Positions 46,548 through 57,135 of a stretch of 64,000 nt of DNA are shown piece after piece. The stretch covers positions 372,001 through 436,000 of the forward strand of contig CAWFWZ010000004.1 of assembly GCA_963819645.1 (NCBI GenBank), given 5' to 3'. The stretch's first letter is position 1. Every line of letters starts with the position of its first letter. Below the pieces are notes generated by a model. That model saw only the letters and a program-made list of their open reading frames with translations. It did not search any database and was not told the origin of the DNA. This DNA is from CAVVDY01 sp963819645 (GTDB taxonomy: Bacteria; Acidobacteriota; Terriglobia; Terriglobales; Acidobacteriaceae). The position numbers and the translations under genes are program-made.

Positions 46548-48356
46548 TTACTGCAACACCAAATGCGTGAATGGCGCGACGTAGGCCATCAGGAACACCA
46601 GGATTCCCACCAGGCACGCCAGCGCAATACTGTGGAAGAAGACGTAGCGCAGGATGTCGCCCTCGTGGCCATACCACTCGGTAGCGGTACTGGCGACCAC
46701 GATACTTTGCGCGTCGATCATCTTACCCATCACACCGCCGCAACTGTTAGCTGCCGACATCAGAATGGGCGAGACGCCCACCTGTTGCGCCGAAATCTTC
46801 TGCAAGCTGCCGAACAGCACGTTGGACGACGTGTCTGACCCTGTCAGAGCCACGCCGAGCCAGCCAAGCAGGGTTCCGAAGAAGGGATACAAGTGCCCGG
46901 TTCGAGCGAACGCCAGTCCCATGGTGGCGTCGAGGCCGGCGTATCGCGTCATGAAGCCGACCGCCATCATGGCCGCGATCGTAATCAGCGAGAATCGCAC
47001 CTTGACGATGGTCTTCATGTACACCTTGAAAATATTCGGAATACTGAAGCCCATCACCAGCCCCGAGATGATGCCAGCGATGCAAATACTCGTCCCCGTC
47101 GCACTGAGCCAGTTCAGCCCGAAAACCGCACCCTCCTTGGCATTCTTGGTAACCACCGGAGGCGTGCGCTCCACCATTTTGTCCAATCCGGGAACGGGGA
47201 ATTGCGGGTTAGTAATGTGGCTCGTCGTTTTTACTGCCGGATCGAACGAGGCGTTGTTCATGATCCGCTTGCCGGTCTGCGTACCCCACACGAAGACCAG
47301 AACGCTGAGGATCAACCACGGTACCCACGCGCGTACCACTTCGCCCCTGGAGTAGCCATGCGTGGCCTTATGCGACGTCTTCGCCTCTTCGCCTTCCAGT
47401 GTCCAGATGCGCTTCGGGCGCCAGATCATCAGGAAGGCGATCAGGCACACCATCGACACCACCGCCGCACCCACATCGACCAGCCACGGTCCGTGGTGGT
47501 TCGAGATGGTGTACTGAGTGACAGCAAAAGATCCGCCCGCGACCAGAATGGCCGGCCAAATTTCGACCATGCCCTCGAATCCGCAGAACGCCCAGATCAG
47601 CCAGAAGGGCACAATCAACGAGAAGAACGGCAGGATGCGTCCCGCCATGGCTCCCAGCGTGATCTCGCTGAAGCCCGTCACCTTAGCGAGGGCAATGATC
47701 GGCGTTCCTAGCGCGCCGTAGGCCACAGGCGCGGTGTTGGCGATGAGCGACAATCCCGAAGCCTGTAGCGGGCGGAAGCCGAGGCCGATCAGCAAGGCGG
47801 CGGTAACAGCGACGGGAGTGCCGAATCCGGCGGCGCCTTCGAAGAACGCGCCAAAGCTGAAGGCGATCAGCAGTAGTTGCAAACGGCGGTCTTGCGTGAT
47901 GCCGGTCATGCTCTGTTGCAAAACGTCGAAGCGGCCGCAGTCGACCGTGAGCTGATACATAAAGATGACGTTCAGCACGATCCAGCCGATGGGAAACAAG
48001 CCGTAAGCCGTGCCATAGACAGCGGTCTTTGCAGCCATGCTCGCCGGCATGTGGAAGAAGAAGATAGCGACAAGCAACGCTGTCGCCAATCCCATGATGG
48101 CCGCCCAGTGCGCCTTCACCCCAAAGATGGCCAGTGTTCCCAGCAGCACGATTACCGGCAGCGACGCGAGCAGGGTTGATAGCCACCAATGGCCCGTCGG
48201 ATCGTAACTTTGCGCCCAGGTTCCGGGAAGCGATGGAATACGCAGGATAGCTACTGCAACCACAACTGCTACCACCGTTCCAATGAGCAGTAACAGGTAG
48301 TTCGCTTTCGGAGGAGCAGTCTTGGTCGGAGTCTTCGTAGTCGAACCGGTTGCCAT
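46548..48356 (-). CDS. lctP: LctP-family L-lactate permease, 602 aa
   Basis: This inner-membrane symporter of lactate or glycolate has 12 or more helices. Family features are FGAFFEGAAGFGTPVAVTAAL, TAPVAYGALGTPIIALAKVTG, LGWLGVALTGSDTSSNVLFG and SAANSCGGVMGKMIDAQSIV. A soluble loop (about residues 320-430) is longer than in E. coli LldP. The ATG follows AAGGTGA and a terminator follows the stop. No lactate dehydrogenase gene is adjacent. The frame is intact. Confidence 0.93.
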   Translation of the reverse strand: MATGSTTKTPTKTAPPKANYLLLLIGTVVAVVVAVAILRIPSLPGTWAQSYDPTGHWWLSTLLASLPVIVLLGTLAIFGVKAHWAAIMGLATALLVAIFFFHMPASMAAKTAVYGTAYGLFPIGWIVLNVIFMYQLTVDCGRFDVLQQSMTGITQDRRLQLLLIAFSFGAFFEGAAGFGTPVAVTAALLIGLGFRPLQASGLSLIANTAPVAYGALGTPIIALAKVTGFSEITLGAMAGRILPFFSLIVPFWLIWAFCGFEGMVEIWPAILVAGGSFAVTQYTISNHHGPWLVDVGAAVVSMVCLIAFLMIWRPKRIWTLEGEEAKTSHKATHGYSRGEVVRAWVPWLILSVLVFVWGTQTGKRIMNNASFDPAVKTTSHITNPQFPVPGLDKMVERTPPVVTKNAKEGAVFGLNWLSATGTSICIAGIISGLVMGFSIPNIFKVYMKTIVKVRFSLITIAAMMAVGFMTRYAGLDATMGLAFARTGHLYPFFGTLLGWLGVALTGSDTSSNVLFGSLQKISAQQVGVSPILMSAANSCGGVMGKMIDAQSIVVASTATEWYGHEGDILRYVFFHSIALACLVGILVFLMAYVAPFTHLVLQ

Positions 48357-48641
48357 TCGAAATCACCTTTTAACCTGCGGGGCGCGGGCAGGCTCTTTCG
48401 TACGGTAGATGGTTGACCATGCTAACAGCGGAGCCGGATTTGGCAAGTGCTTTGCGTCACAAATTTCAGGCTTTTCTGCGAAATTAGCAGGCCCGTTCTT
48501 GGCTCTGAACGTGTCCTCTGGCCGGCGAGCGCGATTATCGCGACGATTATGACGGGCAAATGAAATCAGGCGGCATTGGACATCTCGTCAGCAGCAGCCC
48601 TCGTCCAAAGCGCGTAGAAATCCTTCCGTTTGGGGGCCACG

Positions 48642-50435
48642 ATGTATTCTCTTCGCGTCAACATCCTGTGGGCGCTGTGCGCGCTCATGTTTCTCACCTG
48701 CAGCACGATTTCTTCAGCACAAAGCTTCGAAATCAAACGCTACGACGGCATCTACAACAGCTTTGCCATTAATCGCGGCGACTTCAATAATGACGGCATT
48801 CAGGACGTTATCGCTACCGGATCGAGCGGCAGCGGCAACGGATTTGTTGTTTTTCTTGGCAATCCGGATGGTACCTTCCGCCCGGGCATTCCCTACAGTT
48901 TGGCCGACCAGGTAAACGATTTCGCGATTGGCGACTTTAACCATGACGGCAAGCTCGACGTTGCCGTGGTCAGTCCCACCAACGTCGTGTACATCATCTT
49001 AGGTAATGGCGATGGCACTTTTCAGACGCCCGTCCCGCTGGGGACGAAGTACACCCCCTCGAGTATCGTCACAGCCGACTTCAACAACGATGGCAAGCTG
49101 GACCTGGCCATCGCCGAGAGTCAGTATCAGCCGACGACGATCGAGTTAGTCGAAATCTTCCAAGGCCAGGGAGACGGCACCTTCAACAAGGTTGGAGAAT
49201 ACGATTACAACGATGCGAGCAATTACCCGCTGAAGATACGAGTAGGCGACTTCAACCAGGACGGCAAAGTCGATATTGCGGTGCAACTATTTCACTCGGT
49301 CAACGTGCTGTGGGGCGGTGGCAACGGCACCTTCAAGACCCAGCAACTCGGTACCTATGTCGAGACTTTCGACCTGAATACCGGCGACCTGAATCAGGAC
49401 GGCAAGACCGACATTTTGGTGTCGTACTTCGACCAGATCGGCGGCCCACCCAACCAGCAGAAATTCGGCACCCAGCACGACGTAATGGAGGGTCCAATGA
49501 ACGGCGGGGTTGACGCCTATTTCGGGACCTCGGGCCAGCAGATGACGCGCAAGAACGTGGTGGGCTCACAGTATGAGAGTCCTGACTCGCTGTGGGCGGT
49601 AGATGTTGACGGCGATGGCATCGCCGATATCGCCGCGCTCGACAACAACCAGAGCTGGCACAACGGACTCTACGTTTGGTTCGGGCACCCGGACGGTACC
49701 TTTGACCAGACGCCGCACATCTTCACCTACACAACGGATCGCGATAAGGTTGGCATGGTTGCGGGTGACTTCAATCGCGACGGGCGGGTCGACTTCGTCG
49801 CCTTGCGCGTGGGCACCGGATCACTCGAGACGCTGCTGAACGCGACGCCACGCAGTGCTTGTCATCCGCGAACAGATACAGAATCCATCACCGTGTGTCA
49901 GCCTCAGGATTACACGTTCTCGAATAGTCCGATTCACGACGTGGCCAAGGCGACCGGCAACAACATCACGACCATGCAGGTGTATATCGACAACAAGCTG
50001 GTGAAGACGAGTTCCGGCAGCAACATGGATGCATACTTCTCGCTGGCGGCAGGCAATCACTTCATCGTTAACAAGGCGTGGAACGCGCTTGGCCAGTCGT
50101 TCCGTAGCGATCGCAATGTCACCATATTTAACGCTGTCGCGGGTCAAACCTGCGGCACCAATTTTGGCGGTGCGACTGACACCATAACCATGTGCCTGCC
50201 GCAGAACAACATGGTTGATAAGGGAGCAATCCGGGTCTTCGCCAACGCCTACACCGAGACCGTGCAGACGTCCATGCAGGTCTACATCGACAATCAACTG
50301 AAGCAGAGCGACAGTACCTCGAGCTTTGTCGATCACACATTTTCGGAGGCACCGGGCCAACATTACATAGTGGTGAAGGCATGGGACGCCGACGGGCATA
50401 GCGTGTCAAAGAGCGCTACTGTCACGGTGCAATAG
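48642..50435 (+). CDS. Secreted FG-GAP/VCBS-repeat protein, 597 aa
   Basis: A signal peptide (WALCALMFLTCSTISSAQ) is followed by at least seven repeats of the type GDFNNDGIQDV, GDFNHDGKLDV, ADFNNDGKLDL, GDFNQDGKVDI, GDLNQDGKTDI, VDVDGDGIADI and GDFNRDGRVDF, Ca2+-binding blades of an integrin-like beta-propeller. The C-terminus carries two tandem modules of about 80 residues (TITVCQPQDYTFSNSPIHDV; TITMCLPQNNMVDKGAIRV), each with MQVYIDN. ATG 48642 follows GGGGG; an in-frame TTG at 48630 is less likely. Adhesion or polymer binding is plausible. Confidence 0.88.
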   Translation: MYSLRVNILWALCALMFLTCSTISSAQSFEIKRYDGIYNSFAINRGDFNNDGIQDVIATGSSGSGNGFVVFLGNPDGTFRPGIPYSLADQVNDFAIGDFNHDGKLDVAVVSPTNVVYIILGNGDGTFQTPVPLGTKYTPSSIVTADFNNDGKLDLAIAESQYQPTTIELVEIFQGQGDGTFNKVGEYDYNDASNYPLKIRVGDFNQDGKVDIAVQLFHSVNVLWGGGNGTFKTQQLGTYVETFDLNTGDLNQDGKTDILVSYFDQIGGPPNQQKFGTQHDVMEGPMNGGVDAYFGTSGQQMTRKNVVGSQYESPDSLWAVDVDGDGIADIAALDNNQSWHNGLYVWFGHPDGTFDQTPHIFTYTTDRDKVGMVAGDFNRDGRVDFVALRVGTGSLETLLNATPRSACHPRTDTESITVCQPQDYTFSNSPIHDVAKATGNNITTMQVYIDNKLVKTSSGSNMDAYFSLAAGNHFIVNKAWNALGQSFRSDRNVTIFNAVAGQTCGTNFGGATDTITMCLPQNNMVDKGAIRVFANAYTETVQTSMQVYIDNQLKQSDSTSSFVDHTFSEAPGQHYIVVKAWDADGHSVSKSATVTVQ

Positions 50436-50530
50436 GAAGCAAAACAGAAGCCTGCGTTGGCATTAGGGTGCTGGTCCAATCCAGCGCCCTTTTGCATTTC
50501 GGCGCAAGGATTCCCGTCAGATGGCCTCAC

Positions 50531-52056
50531 CTATTTAGCCCGGCGCACACGCCGCTTCGCAAAAGGCGGCTTCCTCGGATAGCGGCCTTCCTCGTCATAA
50601 GACTCGCGTGGCGGATGGTCGGAGTGCGCCCCGGGAATCGGTCGTTCACGTTTTGCGGCGATGACGCCGACTGCCTGCATCAGCGGATTCGGTCGTCGTA
50701 TAGATGGCTTCGTCGAACACGCTGCCGCTGTTCGCACGCGCCACCGTGATCGCGGGATAGGCCTTGCCAGAGGTGTACGCCACTCCCACGTAGTCGCCCA
50801 CCATGCGGCCAATCTTCGTGTTGGCCAGCCAGTCGATGCTCATTGGCCCCGCCAACATGGTGGACGTACTCCACGTGTTTCCTCCATCCTGCGAGGTGAC
50901 GTAAGCCACATCCAAGGCGCAATTGGATTCGTTGCACGAAGCGTTGGGATAGTAGTGATAGACCAGCGCGAGATGCGCCGAAGTGCCGGCGGTCGAGGGA
51001 TCGACGGCAAGCGCGGGCAGGAAGTGATCGACCGTGCTGGTGACCGCATCGATGGGAATTCGTATCGGCGCTCCCCACGTCGTTCCGTCCGCGGACGTGC
51101 TCATCACGATGTCATTCGAGGAGCAGCCGCTGCGGAAGCGGCAGTCGGGCCACACCACATACAGCTGGCCATTGGCATCGGCCGCCGACATCGGCAACGC
51201 GTCATTGCGCAGAGTTGCCCGCGACCGCATGATCGCTGATGGTGGCGACGATCGTGCTGGCAGTCCAGGTCGAGCCGCCGTCGCTAGAAGTGAATGCGAT
51301 GATGTGGGTCCCGGCATCATCGGACGCGGGAACCACCACTCTGCCGCTGGGCTGCACAACTGGAACCCCGCCGATTCCCTTCGCACTGTCTCCAGTGTTG
51401 GCCGGCGCGCTCCAGGTCTGGCCTCCGTCGCTGGAGGTGCTCATCCAGATCAACCCGTTGTTGCTGGGATCGTCCCAGGACACATAGCAGTGTCCGAAGA
51501 ACGGACTGCTTTGGGTGTTGTCGCAGGCGATCCAGTTCTTGTCGGAGTCGGGCGTGTTGCTCACGGTGGCGGGGGCGCTCCAGTTGATTCCGTCGGCCGA
51601 GCGGCTGGTGATCACGGTATCAGTAGTGCTCGATATCGCGAGCGAGTTAGCCAGCCACACGCCGTGCGAGCGATCGTATGCGACTACCGGATCGCTGACC
51701 GCGCTGTAGCTTCCACCGGCAAACACGGTGATTCCCGGCAGTGTGCCGTTGGCCCAGGAAGCTCCGCCGTCGGTCGAGGTTGCATAGCCGATATCCGAAG
51801 CGCCGCCGTTGAAGAAGCGTCCCATCTGGAAGACCGCCACCAGCGTTGATCCAGAGGAGGCGACCGTAGGCTCGACCTCGGTCGCATGCTGGCTGGTGCT
51901 GTTGATAAAGGTGTCGGTACTGAGGCGTGCCAGCAGCGAAGGCGGAGGCGGTGGATTGTTGGAACCGCCGGTATCACCAGAGCTCGAGTTTGAGTTGGAG
52001 CCCGATCCGCAGCCCGACAATCCGACCAGCAGCATCGCGCTGACAACGCAGACCAT
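50531..52056 (-). CDS. BNR-repeat (sialidase-like propeller) lipoprotein, two frameshifts
   Basis: A lipobox LSGC (Cys16) ends the signal peptide MVCVVSAMLLVGLSGC, so it should be lipid-anchored. A Gly/Ser/Asn and Pro-rich linker follows, then Asp-box blades STDGGASWAN, SADGINWSA, SSDGGQTWSAP, SSDGGSTWTAS, SADGTTWGAP and SQDGGNTWSTS. One extra base near 51229 (ISDH then RSRATLRND) and one near 50687 give 508 codons. The tail after TTTE (PLMQAVGVIAAKRERPIPG and a basic end) depends on the second correction; without it the protein ends at 50646. Substrate unknown. Confidence 0.82.
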
Positions 52057-52304
52057 GGCCCGCGTGCCGGTCAAGGACACGAATGCTCTGCAACGGAGCA
52101 ACCCCAAATTCCCCCTGTGGCGTTCCACTTTACGACGAGCCGAACGGCCGGCAAAGCAGTTTCGACCTTCAAACCCGCGAACGCAGGCAGAGTTGCCCAA
52201 TCTGCCGCTCGACGCAGGGTGGCGTTTAAGCGAACTTGCGAAACCGGGTACAATCATGCGGCGACGTTGACCACAAGCCGCTTTTGCCCAGGGGTGTTTC
52301 GCTT

Positions 52305-53958
52305 ATGTCTTCGCTCAGTTCTCCCGGCCCGTCCGCGGGAATCGACGTGACTTCCGAGGGCCAGCCGAATCAGGTTCGCTACTTCGTTCTGGGATTGGCA
52401 CTGCTTGCCCTGACCGCTCTGCTGTGGCCGTTCCTCGGCCGTGGCCTGAGTGGCATGCAGTTCATGCCGCACACCTTCTGTTACCTGGGCAACACAACCC
52501 TTATCACTACGCACATGGTGTCCGACTTGCTCATCGGCCTATCGTATGTCGTGATCTCGTTAACGCTGCTCTACCTGGTGCGTGCCAGCCAAGGCGGCAT
52601 CCCCTTTCACTGGATGTTCCTGGCCTTCGGTACCTTCATCATCGCCTGCGGCGCAACCCACTTCATGGAAGTGGTCACGCTATGGGTGCCGGTGTACTGG
52701 ATGTCGGCTTATGTAAAGGTGGTGACCGCGGCCGCGTCGGTGGCAACGGCGATCGCGCTTCCGCATTGCCATACCTCGCATTCTGCGCAACGTGCAGGCA
52801 GTGAATGTCTCGGAGGCGCGGGCGCAGGAGTTGGCGCGAATCAATCAGCAGCTCAGCACGGCAAACGATAAGCTGCAGGAACTCGATCGCCTGCGCCGCC
52901 GCTTCGTAGCGCGAGCCTCTGCCGACATTGGCGACTGGGAGTGGGAGATTAACACCGGCGAGCTGCACTGGTCCGAGGAGGTGCAAGCCATGCATGGTTT
53001 TGCGCCGGGGGTCTTCAACGGGAGGTACGAGCAGTGGCTAAGTTCGGTGCATCCCGAGGACCGCGAACACACAACCAGGGCGGTCGCCGCTGCTTTGGAG
53101 AACCGTTCCGATTACGACGTCGAGTACCGGACGATTCGGGCCGATGGCAGCATGTACTGGACCGCAGCCCGGGCTGCGATCGAGTTCGACGCCGCCGGGA
53201 ATCCGGCTCGCATGGTCGGCATGTGCATGGATATTACGCACCGCAAGCTGACCGAAGCGGCATTGCGCAAGACGGAAAAGCTGGCTGCCGCGGGAAGGCT
53301 GGCGGCTACCATCGCGCATGAGGTTAACAACCCGCTGGAAGCGGTAATGAACTTGATTTTCCTGGTGCGTAATGAGCCGAACCAGCACGAACGTAATCGT
53401 CTGCTGGAGATGGCCGACAAAGAACTACAGCGCGTCAGCCACATCACTCGCCAGACCCTCGGCTTCTATCGCGACTCGGGACGCGCGGTGAAGGTCGACC
53501 TCAATGAAGTGGTCAACAATGTCCTCGACGTTTTCCAGGGCAAGCTGAAAACCAAAGGAGTGCTGGCGCACTTCGAGCCGCGCGGAAAAACCGTCGTCTA
53601 CGGAGCACCGGGAGAGATCACCCAGGTGGTGTCAAATCTGATCAGCAATGCCATCGACGCCTCGCGACCCGGCTCGGCGATCCGCGTTCGCGTGAGACAC
53701 CGCTCGGATAGCGCAGTGCTCGTTGTCTCCGACCATGGTTCCGGAATCTCAAGCACTGCCAAATCCAAGATCTTCGAGCCGTTCTTCACCACCAAGAAAG
53801 ATGTCGGCACTGGACTGGGGCTTTGGATCAGCCGCCGCATCGTTGAGACCCACGGAGGCACTATCCGCTTCCGCAGCAGCGACGGATCAAAGGCGACGGG
53901 AACGGTCTTCAGGGTGAGTTTGCGGAGCACCCCGTTAGCCAAGGAAGCTGCCGGGTAG
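52305..53958 (+). CDS. Ethylene-receptor-like membrane histidine kinase with PAS domain, one frameshift
   Basis: Residues about 26-150 form four helices with SDLLIGLSYVVISLTLLY and FIIACGATHFMEV. These align with the plant ETR1 ethylene-binding helices: Asp74, Tyr81, Ile84, Cys115 and His119 correspond to ETR1 Asp25, Tyr32, Ile35, Cys65 and His69, while Pro36 is Ser85. A coiled coil, a PAS domain (IGDWEWEINTGELHWSEE), HisKA (IAHEVNNPLEAVMNL) and HATPase (NLISNAIDAS, DHGSGIS, GTGLGLWIS) follow. One extra base lies near 52764; corrected length is 550 aa. No response-regulator gene is adjacent. Confidence 0.88.
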
Positions 53959-54080
53959 CAAGCTAAATCCGTGCCGCGCATATAGTTTTTTGTTTGTCGT
54001 CACGAGGCCGTTTTCGGCCGAGCGACCTGTTCTCGTCGACGGTGCGAATGGTTTCCAAAGTGAAGAGGGTCCAGGCGGAG

Positions 54081-54121
54081 CAAAGAGCAGATCCCTCGCT
54101 GCGCTCGTGATGACAAAACAA
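54081..54121 (+). repeat. Repeat GATCCCTCG...GATGACAAA, second copy
   Basis: AAAGAGCAGATCCCTCGCTG and CGTGATGACAAAACAA enclose a short inverted core (GCTGCGCTC). The copy at 15050-15092 has the same ends with a different core. The region 53959-54137 between the kinase and glgX holds nothing else recognisable. Confidence 0.65.
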
Positions 54122-54137
54122 TAGTGGGTTCGATCGA

Positions 54138-56448
54138 TCACTCGCTGCGTTGACTGGAAGCCCCTCCCGTCGACGTTTGTTCACTCTCTGGGTGGGATGC
54201 CGCTGCCTGAGGGTCGTCTTGCGATTTGGGCGTTGCGTCGGCCGGCTCGGCGTGGCTCAGCTCCACCTCAATCACCGGAATCTCGGTGTGCCGCGGCTCG
54301 CGTTCCGGCTCGGGGATGCCATCTTCCATCAGCAGCGCAACCGATCGCCCATGCACGTCCATATATCCATCTATGGGCTGGCTCTTGAACGGCTCTTCCA
54401 GATCATGCGTGTCCATGATCAACGTCCAGCCATGTCCCTGTGGCGATGGCGGCAGGGTGTAGGTGACGCATATCGTGGTAGGAGTTGAGCAGGATCAGGA
54501 ACGAATCGTCCGTGATCGGCTGCGCCCATCTCGTCCACCTGCGTCCAGCGTGTTGCCGTTGAACATGAGCGCGATGCTGCGCATCCAGCCGGCATTCCAC
54601 TGCTCCTGCGTCATCTCCTCGCCGTCGTCGCCGTACCAGGCGATGTCTTTGAGCGAGGAGTGACGGACCTCGCGGTCCTGAAAGAACTTGCGGCGCCGCA
54701 GGTTGGGATGGGCCTTGCGCAACGCAATCAGCTGCCGCGTGAACTCCAGCAGCCGCATGCGGCGCTCGTCCAGGTTCCAGTCGTACCAGCTGATCTCGTT
54801 GTCCTGGCAATAGGCGTTGTTGTTGCCCTGCTGCGTGCGGCCGATCTCGTCGCCACCGCAGAGCATGGGCACGCCCTGCGAGAGCAACAGGGTCGCCAGC
54901 AGGTTGCGCATTCTGCACTTCGCGCGCGCGATGATCTCCGGATCGTCGGTCGGCCCTTCGACGCCCATGTTCCAGGAGTAGTTATCGTTGGCGCCGTCCT
55001 GATTGTTCTCGCCGTTCGCTTCGTTGTGCTTGTCGTTGTAGCTGACCAGGTCGTTCGAGCGTGAAGCCATCGTGCGCGGTGACGAAGTTGATGCTGGCGT
55101 AGGGCTGGCGTCCGTCGTTCTGATAGAGGTCGCTGCTGCCGGTCAGGCGGTAGGCGAGATCGGAGAGCTGGCCTTCGTCGCCCTTCCAGTAGCGGCGCAC
55201 GGTGTCGCGATACTTGCCGTTCCACTCCGCCCACAGCACGGGAAAGTTGCCCACCTGATAGCCGCCGCTGCCCACGTCCCAGGGCTCGGCGATCAGCTTC
55301 ACCTGCGAGATGATCGGGTCCTGATGGATGATGTCGAAGAACGCGGCCAGCCGGTCGACATCGTGCAGTTCGCGCGCCAGCGTCGCCGCCAGGTCGAAGC
55401 GGAAGCCGTCCACGTGCATCTCGGTGACCCAGTAGCGCAGGCTGTCCATGATGAGCTTCAGCACCTGCGGATGGCGCACGTTCAGGCTGTTGCCGGTGCC
55501 GGTGTAGTCCATGTAGTAGCGCGGCTTGTCGGGCACGAGCTTGTAGTAGGTGGGATTGTCGATGCCGCGGAAGCTGAGCATGGGGCCCAGGTGATTGCCT
55601 TCGGCGGTGTGGTTGTAGACCACGTCGAGGATCACCTCGATGCCTTCGCGATGCAGCGCCTTCACCATGGCCTTGAATTCCGCTACCTGCGACCCGTGTC
55701 GCCTGGCCGAGCGAATACTGCGACTCGGGGCTGAAGTAGTTCAGGGTGTTGTAGCCCCAATAGTTGCGCAGACCCCTGATCGACCAGCACTTTGTCGTGC
55801 ACGAACTGATGCACCGGCATCAGCTCGACCGCGGTGATGCCGAGCTGCTTCAGATACTTGCAGCGCGGGCGGGCGAGGCCAGTCCGGCATAGGTGCCGCG
55901 CAGGTGCTGCGCGGAATATGCGGGTTCAGCTTGCTGAAGCCGCGCACGTGCATCTCGTAGATGATGGAGTCGCTAAGCGGCGTGCGCGGCGGACGGTCGT
56001 GCTCCCAGTCGAAGTAGGGATTCACCACCACGCACTTCGGCATGCCCGCCGCGCTGTCGCGGCGGTCGATGTGCAGGTCGGCATTGTCGCCGCCGAAGCG
56101 GTAGGGAAAGATCGGCTTCTCCCAGTCGACACGGCCGTTGATGGCCTGCGCGTAGGGATCGATCAGCAGCTTGGCGGGATTGAAGCGCAGTCCCGACGCC
56201 GGATCCCACGGCCCGTACACGCGATAGCCATAGAGCTGCCCCGGCTGCAGTCCGGGAATGTAGCAGTGCCAGACGAAGGCGGTCTGCTCCGCGACCAGGA
56301 TGCGGCCCGACTCGCGCCGTGTCCGGTTGTCGTACAGGCAGAGCTCCACCCTCGTGGCATTCTCGGAGTACAGCGCGAAGTTGACGCCGGTTCCGTCCCA
56401 GGTCGCGCCCAATGGATGTGGCCTGCCCGGCAGGACCATTCTTTCCAT
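54138..56448 (-). CDS. glgX: Glycogen debranching enzyme GlgX-type, about eight frameshifts
   Basis: This GH13 isoamylase-type enzyme cleaves alpha-1,6 branches. It starts MERMVLPGRPHPLGATWDG at 56448 after GGAGGAGAGACAGGA. The CBM48 domain is followed by the barrel with GIEVILDVVYNHTAEGNHLGP, nucleophile Asp in HVDGFRFDLAATL, Glu in VKLIAEPWDVG, HDGFTLNDLVSYNDKHN, and QGVPMLCGGDEIGRTQQGNNN. The acidic Pro/Glu-rich C-terminal tail (about 60 residues) is unusual. Extra bases occur near 55775, 55695, 55057, 54543, 54521 and 54471; missing bases (or two extra) near 55907 and 55872. The net shift fits the span. Confidence 0.9.
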
Positions 56449-56621
56449 TCCTGTCTCTCCTCCAGCTACAAACCTTGCACTTAGATGCAGTCAGACTGCA
56501 ATCTGTTGGTGATTCCGCAAACGGAACACCATTCCGCAACTGAAAAGGTGGTGCGGCTAATCTGAAACAAGTAGCCGCAAAAGCCTTGTCACGCATCTTA
56601 TATTGCGCGGAAGATACCGCC

Positions 56622-56858
56622 ATGCTGGGCAAATGCGCGAATCCGGAATGCGGTTGCGAGTTCAAGCGTATGGGAACGGGCAGGATCTACACATTGCAGG
56701 TGAGCGATCCCATGCGCTGGGGACTTCCTGAGCACGTGAAGCAGAAGGTGGTCTGGCTGTGCGCCAAGTGCGACCACCATAAGAAGGTTCGCTTTGATCA
56801 CGAGCGCTGCCGGGTGCTGGTGGTCAATCGGCACGAACAGTTTCGTCAGACTGCCTAG
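56622..56858 (+). CDS. Small Cys-rich protein, possible zinc ribbon, 78 aa
   Basis: From ATG 56622 it reads MLGKCANPECGCEFKRMG, then VVWLCAKCDHHKKVRFDHERC. The Cys pairs CxxxxCxC and CxxC with nearby His could bind zinc. An in-frame TTG at 56586 would add 12 residues. It is related in style, not clearly in sequence, to the protein at 26527. No function is recognised. Confidence 0.7.
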   Translation: MLGKCANPECGCEFKRMGTGRIYTLQVSDPMRWGLPEHVKQKVVWLCAKCDHHKKVRFDHERCRVLVVNRHEQFRQTA

Positions 56859-57037
56859 GCTTTATCCAACATCAGCTCTGAAGTCGTATAGACACCGGGA
56901 TTGTTGGGGATAGAGTGCTGGGACCGCCTCCCGAAGTGCCATACCGCCCACGTTACTGCTACTGCAATGGCGGCCGCAATAATCCAGAATGTCAGGCCTG
57001 CGCTCCGAAGAGGCGATTGAGGAGAACTCGGACTCAT
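56855..57037 (-). CDS. Possible small membrane protein, about 60 aa
   Basis: A hydrophobic segment (LTFWIIAAAIAVAVTWAVW) is preceded by a Ser/Pro-rich N-terminus and followed by a basic-polar tail (FGRRSQHSIPNNPG). The start is uncertain (57037 or 57067) and no clear ribosome site is seen. It overlaps the 3' end of the neighbouring Cys-rich gene by 4 bp. It may be spurious. Confidence 0.4.
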   Translation of the reverse strand: MSPSSPQSPLRSAGLTFWIIAAAIAVAVTWAVWHFGRRSQHSIPNNPGVYTTSELMLDKA

Positions 57038-57135
57038 GACTGTTTGGAGACCCATATCGCCGCTCAAGTTGTCAGCTTGACGGCTCGGCTCGATTGCATC
57101 CTCGTCCGGCTATACTCATCCAATTCAGACCTGAT

